Position numbers and translations under genes: made by a program. DNA of 64,000 nucleotides from Burkholderia territorii (GTDB taxonomy: Bacteria > Pseudomonadota > Gammaproteobacteria > Burkholderiales > Burkholderiaceae), in NCBI RefSeq assembly GCF_902833055.1, contig NZ_CADFEJ010000008.1:1-64000 (forward strand), written 5' to 3'. How positions within the stretch are numbered: the first letter of the stretch is position 1; each line of letters opens with the position of its first letter. Below the pieces are notes generated by a model. The model saw nothing but the letters and a program-made list of their open reading frames with translations. It made no database searches and was not told the origin of the DNA. Positions 57,173-64,000 of this stretch are shown here, one piece after another.

Positions 57173-57958
57173 ATGAATGTGTTGATCGTCTATGCCCATC
57201 CGGAACCGCGTTCGCTGAACGGCGCGCTGCGCGACTTTGCCGTCGAGCATCTCGAAGCGGCGGGGCACCGCGTGCAGGTGACGGATTTGTACGCGATGAA
57301 CTGGAAGGCCGCGTTCGATGCGAACGACGTGACCGATCGCAGGCCGGGCGAGCGTTTCGATCCATCGCTCGATTCGAAGCACGCGTTCGAGGCGGGCACG
57401 CAAAGCGAAGACATCGCGCGCGAGCAGGAGAAACTGAAGTGGGCCGACGCGGTGATCCTGCAGTTTCCGTTGTGGTGGTTTTCGATGCCGGCGATCATGA
57501 AAGGGTGGGTCGAGCGCGTGTATGCGTATGGTTTTGCATACGGCGTCGGCGAACATTCCGATCTGCACTGGGGCGACCGTTACGGCGAAGGTTCGCTGGC
57601 GGGCAAGCGCGCGATGATCGTCGTCACGGCGGGCGGCTGGGAATCGCATTACAGCGCACGCGGCATCAACGGGCCGATCGACGACGTGCTGTTTCCGATT
57701 CAGCACGGGATCCTCTATTACCCGGGATTCGACGTGCTGCCGCCGTTCGTGATCTACCGGACGCACCGGATGGACGACGCGCGCTTCGAGGCAACGTGTG
57801 CGGCGCTCGGCAAGCGTCTCGACGAACTGTGGACCACGAAGCCGATTCCGTTCCGCCGGCAGAACGCGGGCGATTACGACATTCCGGCGCTGACGCTGAA
57901 GGCGGATATCGCGCCGGGGACGGCGGGGTTCGCGGCGCATCTGGCGCACGAGCGGTGA
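57173..57958 (+). CDS. NAD(P)H-quinone oxidoreductase-type flavoprotein (flavodoxin_2 family)
   Basis: This 261-residue soluble flavoprotein has the N-terminal flavodoxin-like motif MNVLIVYAHPEPRSLNGALR and the DAVILQFPLWWFSMPAIMKG motif with the FMN/FAD-binding segment. VYAYGFAYGVG follows. The family performs two-electron reduction of quinones or azo compounds (DT-diaphorase/MdaB-like). ATG 57173 has GGAG at 57161-57164, 8 bases upstream. An in-frame GTG at 57164 overlaps that site. Expression is probably controlled by the divergent LysR gene. Confidence 0.88.
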   Translation: MNVLIVYAHPEPRSLNGALRDFAVEHLEAAGHRVQVTDLYAMNWKAAFDANDVTDRRPGERFDPSLDSKHAFEAGTQSEDIAREQEKLKWADAVILQFPLWWFSMPAIMKGWVERVYAYGFAYGVGEHSDLHWGDRYGEGSLAGKRAMIVVTAGGWESHYSARGINGPIDDVLFPIQHGILYYPGFDVLPPFVIYRTHRMDDARFEATCAALGKRLDELWTTKPIPFRRQNAGDYDIPALTLKADIAPGTAGFAAHLAHER

Positions 57959-58096
57959 TCGCCGCTGGGTCGTCGTAATGCGGAGCGATACCAGGCCTGA
58001 CCGCTGCAAAACGATACGGGCGATCGGCGAGAACATCGCCGGCCGCCCGCGTCGTGCTCTTCGCGGCCGTCAGACAATGCCGCGCTTCGCGTTCAC

Positions 58097-58387
58097 TTAC
58101 CGATCATCCTCCCGCACCGAAGACGGATGCCGGCACAGCGCCCGCACCTCCATCTCCATATACGGAAACAGCGGCAACTGACTCAACACGTCATGCAGTT
58201 GTTGCACGCTTTCCACGTCGAAAATACTGACGTTCGCATACTGACCCGCGATCCGCCACAGATGCCGCCAGACTCCTTCGTTCATCAGCCGCTGGCACAT
58301 CGCCTTTTCTTCGGCCTTCAGCGTGGCCGCCTTGACCGGATCCATGTCCGCCGGCAGGCGGACGGTCATTTCCACATGAAACAGCAT
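58097..58387 (-). CDS. catC: Muconolactone delta-isomerase
   Basis: The predicted product is a 96-residue decameric small enzyme that converts muconolactone to 3-oxoadipate enol-lactone. MLFHVEMTVRLPADMDPVKA and GVWRHLWRIAGQYANVSIFD are diagnostic, and length matches the family exactly. It is the last gene of catBAC on the minus strand, 49 bases after catA. An additional TTG-like upstream frame is not needed. The next step, enol-lactone hydrolysis, is not encoded adjacently. Confidence 0.95.
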   Translation of the reverse strand: MLFHVEMTVRLPADMDPVKAATLKAEEKAMCQRLMNEGVWRHLWRIAGQYANVSIFDVESVQQLHDVLSQLPLFPYMEMEVRALCRHPSSVREDDR

Positions 58388-58436
58388 CCTGCACTCCTTG
58401 CGTTGTCGATTCGTCGAACGAGACGGGGACGGCCGC

Positions 58437-59339
58437 TCAGGCCTGTGCACGCGCCCGCTGGACTTCGCTCGCCGGCACGTCCTGCTTGTCCTTGAGCAGC
58501 GAGAAATCGAAGTCGATCAGCGCGAACTGCCCGTCGACGCCATACGGCTTGCCTTCCGCGCCCTCGGCCTGCTTGATCTTCGGGATCAGCCCTTCGCGGG
58601 TCGCGAATGCGAAGTCGTCCCAGATGTGCGGATCGCCTTCGATGTTGATCTGCGTCGTCAGCTTACGATATCCGTCCGCCGAAACGAAGAAGTGGATATG
58701 CGCCGGGCGATGGCCGTGGCGGCCGAGCTGGTCGAGCAGTTGCTCGGTCTTGCTGCCCGGCGGCACGCTGTAGCCGACCGGCAGCACGCTGCGGAAACTG
58801 TAGCGGCCCTCGGCATCGGTGCGGATCGAGCGGCGCAGGTTGAACGCCGGCTGCGATTGATCGAAGTACGAATAGTTGCCCAGATGATTGGCGTGCCATA
58901 CCTCGACGAGCGCGTTCGCGATCGGCGTGCCGTCCGGGCCGAGCACGCGGCCGCGCATGACCAGCGTCTGGCCCGGATCGGTGCCGTCGTCGAGGCGCGC
59001 ATGGCCGACCGATTCCGGCGCGCCCGCGACATACAGCGGCCCTTCGATCGTGCGCGGCGTGCCGCCGTGGAAGCCGGCCTTTTCCTCGGCCTCGTCCATC
59101 CGCACGTCGAGGAAGCGCTCGAGGCCGAGGCCCGCGGCGATCAGCCCGAATTCACGGCCGGCTTCGTTCAGGTAGTTGAGCGCGGTCCAGAATTCGCTCG
59201 GCTGCACGTCGAAGTCCTCGATCGTGTAGCAGATGTCCCTCACGATCCGGTTAACGATCGCGCGCACGCGCGGGTTGCCGGGCTTTTCCGCGGCATCGTC
59301 GAAGGTTTTCAGCAGGGCGTCGATGGCTTGCTTGTTCAT
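58437..59339 (-). CDS. catA: Catechol 1,2-dioxygenase
   Basis: This 300-residue intradiol non-haem Fe(III) enzyme opens catechol to cis,cis-muconate. Iron ligands are expected at the Tyr in NYSYFD, the Tyr in VGYSVPPGSK and the two His in RPAHIHFFV. The N-terminal helical zipper domain (about 1-100) is as in the family. It is second in catBAC, 36 bases downstream of catB and 49 bases before catC. The ATG giving MNKQAIDALL matches the family start. Confidence 0.96.
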   Translation of the reverse strand: MNKQAIDALLKTFDDAAEKPGNPRVRAIVNRIVRDICYTIEDFDVQPSEFWTALNYLNEAGREFGLIAAGLGLERFLDVRMDEAEEKAGFHGGTPRTIEGPLYVAGAPESVGHARLDDGTDPGQTLVMRGRVLGPDGTPIANALVEVWHANHLGNYSYFDQSQPAFNLRRSIRTDAEGRYSFRSVLPVGYSVPPGSKTEQLLDQLGRHGHRPAHIHFFVSADGYRKLTTQINIEGDPHIWDDFAFATREGLIPKIKQAEGAEGKPYGVDGQFALIDFDFSLLKDKQDVPASEVQRARAQA

Positions 59340-59375
59340 CTGTGTCTCCGGTTTCGGTTGTCGTGTCATGCGGGA

Positions 59376-60509
59376 TCAGCGGGCGTTGCGTCGCATCCGT
59401 TCGATGCGCGCCCAGTCGAAGGTGATGCCGAGGCCGGGCGTCGCCGGCAGGTGCAGCTTGAAATCCTGGTAACGCAGCGGCTCGACGAGGATTTCCTCGG
59501 TGAGCAGCAGCGGGCCGAACAGCTCGGTGCCCCATTTCAGCGAACCGAACGTGCTGAACAGTTGCGCGGACGCCATCGTGCCGGCCGCGCCTTCGAGCAT
59601 CGTGCCGCCGTACAGGTCGATGCCGGCGGCCGACGCGATTGATGCGACGCTCGCCGCACCGAGCAGGCCGCCCGATTGCGCGATCTTCACGGCGAACACG
59701 TCGGCCGCGCGCTCCTGGGCGAGCGCGAATGCATCGACGGGGCCGTGCAGCGCTTCGTCGGCCATGATCGGAATGTGCGCGAGCTGCGTGAGCCGCTTCA
59801 AGCCTGCACGGTTGGTCGCGGCAATCGGCTGTTCGACGAGGCTCACGCCGGCCTCCGCGAGCCGAGCGCCGGCACGGATCGCGTCGGTTTCGGTCCACGC
59901 CTGGTTCACGTCGACGCGCACGTCGCCGCGCTCGCCGAGCGCGCGCTTGATCGCGATGACATGCGCGACGTCGTCGTCGACCGCGTTCGAACCGATCTTC
60001 AGCTTGAATGCGCGATGGCGGCGCGCGTCGAGCATCGCCTCGGCTTCCGCGATGTCGCGCTGCGTGTCGCCGCTCGCGAGCGTCCACGCGACATCGACCG
60101 CATCGACGGTGCGGCCGCCGAACAGCTCGGACAGCGGCACGCCGAGGCGGCGCGCCTGCGCGTCGAACAGCGCGGTCTCGATCGCGCACTTGGCGAACCG
60201 GTTGCCCTGGAACAGCTTGCGCGCCCGCGCCATCGCGGCGCCCGGGCGCGTCGCGTCCATGCCCTGCAGCAGCGGCGCGAAGTAGGTGTCGATGTTGACC
60301 TTGATGCTCTCGGGGCTCTCCTCGCCATACGCGAGACCGCCGATCGTGGTCGCCTCGCCGACGCCTTCGATACCGTCCGTGCATCGAACGCGAACCAGCA
60401 CGAGGGTCTGGCAATTCATCGTGGCGACCGACAGTTTGTGGGGCCTGATCGTCGGCACGTCGACGAGCAGCGTCTCGATGCATTCGATGGTGGCGGCAGT
60501 TGCTATCAT
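59376..60509 (-). CDS. catB: Muconate cycloisomerase
   Basis: This 377-residue enolase-superfamily enzyme turns cis,cis-muconate into muconolactone. The first lysine pair of the active site is in AFKLKIGSN, metal ligands are in RVDVNQAW (Asp), LVEQPI (Glu) and IMADEALHG (Asp), and the KIAQSGG lysine completes the set. It is the first gene of catBAC and divergent from catR, with 91 bases between start codons. Confidence 0.95.
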   Translation of the reverse strand: MIATAATIECIETLLVDVPTIRPHKLSVATMNCQTLVLVRVRCTDGIEGVGEATTIGGLAYGEESPESIKVNIDTYFAPLLQGMDATRPGAAMARARKLFQGNRFAKCAIETALFDAQARRLGVPLSELFGGRTVDAVDVAWTLASGDTQRDIAEAEAMLDARRHRAFKLKIGSNAVDDDVAHVIAIKRALGERGDVRVDVNQAWTETDAIRAGARLAEAGVSLVEQPIAATNRAGLKRLTQLAHIPIMADEALHGPVDAFALAQERAADVFAVKIAQSGGLLGAASVASIASAAGIDLYGGTMLEGAAGTMASAQLFSTFGSLKWGTELFGPLLLTEEILVEPLRYQDFKLHLPATPGLGITFDWARIERMRRNAR

Positions 60510-60582
60510 GCGATTCCTCCTGTTGGTGCACATGGTAGGAATTTCCGCCCGGCGTCGTCCAACACTCTTTCCGACTACTTCC

Positions 60583-60597
60583 ATACCTTCGAGGCAT
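60583..60597. promoter_or_regulatory. Candidate CatR site
   Basis: ATAC-N7-GCAT at 60583-60597 differs by one base from the ATAC-N7-GTAT motif of BenM/CatM-type regulators. It overlaps the GAGG ribosome-binding site of catR, so it would suit autoregulation. Assignment is tentative. Confidence 0.4.
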
Positions 60598-60600
60598 GAA

Positions 60601-61491
60601 ATGGAATTGCGCCAGCTCAGGTACTTCATGGCCGTCGCCGAGGAGATGAACATCACGCGGGCGGCCGAGCGGCTGCACATGACGCAGCCGCCGCTGAGCC
60701 GCCAGCTCCAGGCAATCGAGGAGGAGGTCGGGTTGCCGCTGTTCGAGCGTGGTGCGCGCCCGCTGAAACTGACCGACGCGGGCCGCGTGTTCTATGCGCA
60801 GGCGAAGCGCGTGGTCGAGCAGGCCGACGAGCTCGGGCCGCTGACGCGCCGGCTCGCGCAGTTGTCGGAGCGGATCGTGATCGGCTTCGTGCCGTCGACG
60901 CTCTACGGCGCGCTGCCGGACGTGATCCGCGCGTTTCGCGACGCGCATCCGGGCGTCGAGCTGTCGCTGATCGAAATGTTCACGCTCGAGCAGCTGGGCG
61001 CACTGAAGGGCGGGCGGATCGACGTCGGGTTCGGCCGCCTGCGCTTCGACGACGACCAGCTCGTGCGCGAGGCGCTGATCGAGGAAAAGCTGATCGCGGC
61101 GCTGCCGCTCGGGCATCCGCTCGCCGACCCGGAGCGGCCGCTGACGCTCGCGGACATCGCGAACGAGACGCTGATCGTCTATCCGAGCACGCCGCGGCCG
61201 AGCTTCGCGGACCAGCAACTGTCCGCGTTGCGCGACGGCGCGCTGGTGCCGGCCGCCGTGCACGAGGTGCGCGAACTGCAGACGGCGCTCGGGCTCGTCG
61301 CCGCGCAGGTGGGCGTGTCGCTGGTGCCGGAAAGCGTGGAAGCCGTGCGCGTGAAGGGCGTGGTCTATCGGCGGCTGCCGGAGCCCACGGCGACGTCGCC
61401 GATCATCATGAGCCGCCGGCGGCACGGCGAAAGCGCCGCGACGACCGCGTTCTGCGCGATCGCGCGCGAGATGATCGTGCCGGCGGCCTAG
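60601..61491 (+). CDS. catR: LysR-family activator of the catechol genes
   Basis: The predicted product is a 296-residue regulator with the DNA-binding domain (MELRQLRYFMAVAEEMNITR then AAERLHMTQPPLSRQLQAIE) and the muconate-binding type effector domain. The divergent position relative to catB is the classical arrangement. It probably activates catBAC in response to cis,cis-muconate. It is closely related to the gene at 12950. A GAGG site precedes ATG 60601 by 6 bases. Confidence 0.92.
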   Translation: MELRQLRYFMAVAEEMNITRAAERLHMTQPPLSRQLQAIEEEVGLPLFERGARPLKLTDAGRVFYAQAKRVVEQADELGPLTRRLAQLSERIVIGFVPSTLYGALPDVIRAFRDAHPGVELSLIEMFTLEQLGALKGGRIDVGFGRLRFDDDQLVREALIEEKLIAALPLGHPLADPERPLTLADIANETLIVYPSTPRPSFADQQLSALRDGALVPAAVHEVRELQTALGLVAAQVGVSLVPESVEAVRVKGVVYRRLPEPTATSPIIMSRRRHGESAATTAFCAIAREMIVPAA

Positions 61492-61668
61492 GGACGGTCG
61501 TTTTCGTATCGATTGCAACTAACGGTCGGGTCCGGCATGCCCGATCGAATGCGGAACGGGTGTCGCGATGCAGATGTCATCCGCCGCTGGTGCGGACGGA
61601 GGAGGGCAAGAAAGGAAGCCGAACCGGCCGGTAATCCGCCACGCGGCAAGCCAGCACCGGCGTACCGC

Positions 61669-62625
61669 CTACCGCTTCCCGTCGAGCGTCTCCGATGGCG
61701 ATTCGCCGAACTTCTCCCGATATGCGATCGCGAACCGCCCGAGGTGCGTGAATCCGCAATCGAGCGCGATATCGGCGATACGCCGTTCGGACACCGACGC
61801 GCGCAGCAACTCCCGTGCATGCTCGAGCCGCGTCGCGCGCAGGTATTGCATCGGACTCATCCCGCGAAACTGCAGGAAGGCATCGCGCAGCGTCCGCTCC
61901 GGCACGTTGGCAGCCTGGACGATATCGGCGAGTTGCAGCGGTTGCGCGTAGTGCGCGTGCACGAACTCCTGCGCGCGCCGCACGAAGCCCGGCACGGGTT
62001 CTTGCCGCGCGCTCGGCACCGATGGCGGGTGGCCTTCGATCAGCAAATCGATCAGCAGATGCTCGAGCTGCGATGCAACGCGCGGGTTCGCGTTCGCCCG
62101 TTCGAGCAGTTCCGGCGAGCGGGCGACGAGCATCAGCTGCTGGCGCCACGCGGCCAGCGCGGCGTCGCTGATGTGCAGCACGGGATCGAGCATCGCGCGC
62201 GGGTCGCCGGTCAGCGAACCGACGGTCGCGGCATCGATGCGCAGCACGAACTGCTCGCAATCGGCGGACAGCACCGCGTCGAAGCGCTCGCCGGGCGCGC
62301 ACAGCACGCCGGTCTGCCCGTCGACGCCGAGCCGGCGCCCCATCGCGTGCACTTCCGCCTGCCCGGACAGGCAGAACATCAGCAGGTAATAACCGTCGAC
62401 GGCATCGACCTGCACGCGCATCGCGTCGCCGAACGCGATGGTGCCGATGCCGAGCCCGCCGAGCCGCACGAAATCCATATGGGACGCGCCCCGCACGCGG
62501 CCGCTCGGCAGCAGCGCGTGCGGCTGCATCACACGCGAGATCCGCTCGCGCGTCTCGTCGAGATCGCGGGATTCGAACAGCCTGTGCGCACGCAGCGCGA
62601 GCGGCTCGAACGACGTTGGGGACAT
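61669..62625 (-). CDS. andR: AraC-family activator of anthranilate degradation (AndR-like)
   Basis: The predicted product is 318 residues. An N-terminal cupin-like AraC-binding domain (about 50-180, with [20 protein letters not shown]) is followed by a C-terminal AraC double helix-turn-helix (about 215-310, ending [20 protein letters not shown]). It belongs to the AraC/XylS type that activates aromatic dioxygenase operons and is divergent from the anthranilate dioxygenase gene, as andR is in B. cepacia. I chose the ATG giving MSPTSFEP; a second ATG (MPMSPT) lies 6 bases upstream. Confidence 0.82.
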   Translation of the reverse strand: MSPTSFEPLALRAHRLFESRDLDETRERISRVMQPHALLPSGRVRGASHMDFVRLGGLGIGTIAFGDAMRVQVDAVDGYYLLMFCLSGQAEVHAMGRRLGVDGQTGVLCAPGERFDAVLSADCEQFVLRIDAATVGSLTGDPRAMLDPVLHISDAALAAWRQQLMLVARSPELLERANANPRVASQLEHLLIDLLIEGHPPSVPSARQEPVPGFVRRAQEFVHAHYAQPLQLADIVQAANVPERTLRDAFLQFRGMSPMQYLRATRLEHARELLRASVSERRIADIALDCGFTHLGRFAIAYREKFGESPSETLDGKR

Positions 62626-62837
62626 GGGCATCGGCCTTGGTATGAACAACGGGCGCTTCGATCCGACGATTGGGTCGCGATCGTGCGCGGGTCGCGTGTG
62701 TCGCCATGCTAGCGCAGAAATCCGCCGAAAGTGGATATTGCACCGCCGCAATCGCACTTTCCGGATAGACGCCGAATATTAGCTTTTCAAAAATCGGCTC
62801 CATGCAATCAACGAAACGGAACCAGAAGGAGTCCGAC

Positions 62838-64000
62838 ATGGAGCAGACAGAATCGCCCGTCGTATTCGCCGCGCGCGACGACGCGTCCGATGTGCGCTTT
62901 CCGCACGACGACGGCTCGCGCGTGCCGTACAAGGTGTTCAGCTCGCGCGCCGTCTACGATCGCGAGCAGGAACGCATCTTCCGCGGGCCGACGTGGAACT
63001 TCGTCGCGCTGGAAGCGGAAATCCCGAACGCCGGCGACTTCAAGAGCACGTTCGTCGGCGACACGCCGGTCGTCGTCACGCGCACCGAGGACGGCACGCT
63101 GTCCGCATGGGTGAACCGCTGCGCGCACCGCGGCGCGCAGGTGTGCCGCAAGTCGCGCGGCAACGCGAGCTCGCACACGTGCGTGTACCACCAGTGGAGC
63201 TTCGACAACCAGGGCAACCTGCTCGGCGTGCCGTTCCGGCGCGGCCAGAAGGGCATGACGGGGATGCCCGCCGACTTCGACCCGAAGCAGCACGGGCTGC
63301 GCAAGCTGCGCGTCGACAGCTATCGCGGGCTCGTGTTCGCGACCTTCAGCGATGACGTGGCACCGCTGCCCGACTATCTCGGCGAGCAGATGCGTCCGTG
63401 GATCGACCGGATCTTCCACAAGCCGATCGAGTATCTCGGCTGCACGCGCCAGTATTCGAAGTCGAACTGGAAGCTGTACATGGAGAACGTGAAGGATCCG
63501 TATCACGCGAGCATGCTGCACCTGTTCCATACGACCTTCAACATCTTCCGCGTCGGGATGAAGGCGCGCTCGATTCCGGATGCGAACCACGGGCTGCACA
63601 GCATCATCACGGTGACGAAGACGGGCGACGACACGTCGGCCGCGTACAAGCAGCAGAACATCCGCTCGTTCGACGAGGGCTTTCATCTGGAAGACGAATC
63701 GATCCTCGATCTCGTGTCGGAATACGACGAGGATTGCACGAACCATATCCAGCCGATCTTCCCGCAGCTCGTGATCCAGCAGATCCACAACACGCTGGTC
63801 GCGCGCCAGATCCTGCCGAAAGGTCCGGACAACTTCGAGCTGATCTTCCACTTCTTCGGTTACGCGGACGACACGCCCGAGCTGCGCGCGCTGCGCATCA
63901 AGCAGGCGAACCTGGTCGGGCCGGCCGGCTACATCTCGATGGAAGACACCGAGGCGACCGAACTGGTGCAACGCGGCACGGTGCGCGACGCCGACGCGAC
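62838..64000 (+). CDS. andAc: Anthranilate 1,2-dioxygenase large subunit (partial at window end)
   Basis: This gene runs off the right edge after about 387 codons. It encodes the Rieske-type oxygenase alpha subunit that with its partners converts anthranilate to catechol, CO2 and ammonia. The Rieske 2Fe-2S motif is CAHRGAQVC...CVYHQW (about 95-118). The mononuclear iron ligands are expected in KDPYHASMLH (two His) and SMEDTEATEL (Asp). Similarity to the AndAc-type three-component system rather than AntA is from pattern memory. AAGGAG 6 bases before ATG 62838 supports the start. The remaining andA genes should follow beyond the window. Confidence 0.9.
   Translation, partial: MEQTESPVVFAARDDASDVRFPHDDGSRVPYKVFSSRAVYDREQERIFRGPTWNFVALEAEIPNAGDFKSTFVGDTPVVVTRTEDGTLSAWVNRCAHRGAQVCRKSRGNASSHTCVYHQWSFDNQGNLLGVPFRRGQKGMTGMPADFDPKQHGLRKLRVDSYRGLVFATFSDDVAPLPDYLGEQMRPWIDRIFHKPIEYLGCTRQYSKSNWKLYMENVKDPYHASMLHLFHTTFNIFRVGMKARSIPDANHGLHSIITVTKTGDDTSAAYKQQNIRSFDEGFHLEDESILDLVSEYDEDCTNHIQPIFPQLVIQQIHNTLVARQILPKGPDNFELIFHFFGYADDTPELRALRIKQANLVGPAGYISMEDTEATELVQRGTVRDADA

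Noticed and set aside
59251-61518. A 755-codon minus-strand open frame across catR and catB
   Set aside because: It has shadow composition and is in conflict with catR and catB, which show full family motifs.

Overview
The window is high-GC (about two-thirds G+C by eye) with very long antisense shadow frames, which is typical of Burkholderia. DUF4148 and DUF3717 small proteins, an intracellular PHA depolymerase, duplicated LysR/MarR/AraC regulators and an anthranilate-dioxygenase/catechol block all point to a Burkholderia cepacia-complex replicon, probably one of the secondary chromosomes (an inference from gene content). I see no IS element, phage gene, rRNA, tRNA or CRISPR array. The last gene runs off the right edge.

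Layout. 0.5-10 kb: two small exported proteins, a ZIP-like membrane protein, O-acetylhomoserine sulfhydrylase (metY), a methyltransferase, a LysE exporter, argininosuccinate synthase (argG), a FUSC-type exporter and a membrane diguanylate cyclase. 10-17.7 kb: lysine permease lysP, DUF3717, a CatR-like LysR regulator, an alpha/beta hydrolase carrying a 15-bp in-frame repeat, a small membrane protein, and a TetR/GT1-glycosyltransferase divergent pair. 17.7-26 kb: a HutC-like repressor with a HutC-type palindrome in front of a four-gene polar amino-acid ABC transporter, then a cupin, a His-rich mini-peptide, DUF3761, phaZ and a GST.

26.1-30.8 kb is the most unusual part. A Crp-like protein (cyclic-nucleotide domain plus winged helix) is fused to a FliG C-terminal-like domain. 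It is followed in operon spacing by MotA- and MotB-like stator genes and then a chemoreceptor, with no other flagellar genes nearby. 31-43.3 kb looks like an amino-sugar exopolysaccharide locus: wecB, a 1.25-kb intergenic region, a GT2 synthase, a beta-helix-like protein, a YaiO-like outer-membrane barrel, a membrane protein, a divergent deacetylase-like protein, an exported helical protein and a glmS copy.

43.4-50.2 kb holds a small CHAP-like protein and a tripartite EmrAB/OprM-type efflux operon with MarR and LysR regulators. A second MarR gene stands divergently, and near-identical operator-like sequences are present. 50.3-57.9 kb holds aconitase X (two subunits), an AraC regulator divergent from fadH, an orphan 134-residue gene behind a near-consensus LexA box, and a LysR/quinone-oxidoreductase divergent pair with a perfect 10-bp palindrome. 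58-64 kb is an aromatic-degradation block: catBAC with divergent catR, then an AraC regulator (andR-like) divergent from the anthranilate dioxygenase large subunit. Anthranilate dioxygenase yields catechol, which CatA, CatB and CatC convert towards 3-oxoadipate enol-lactone.
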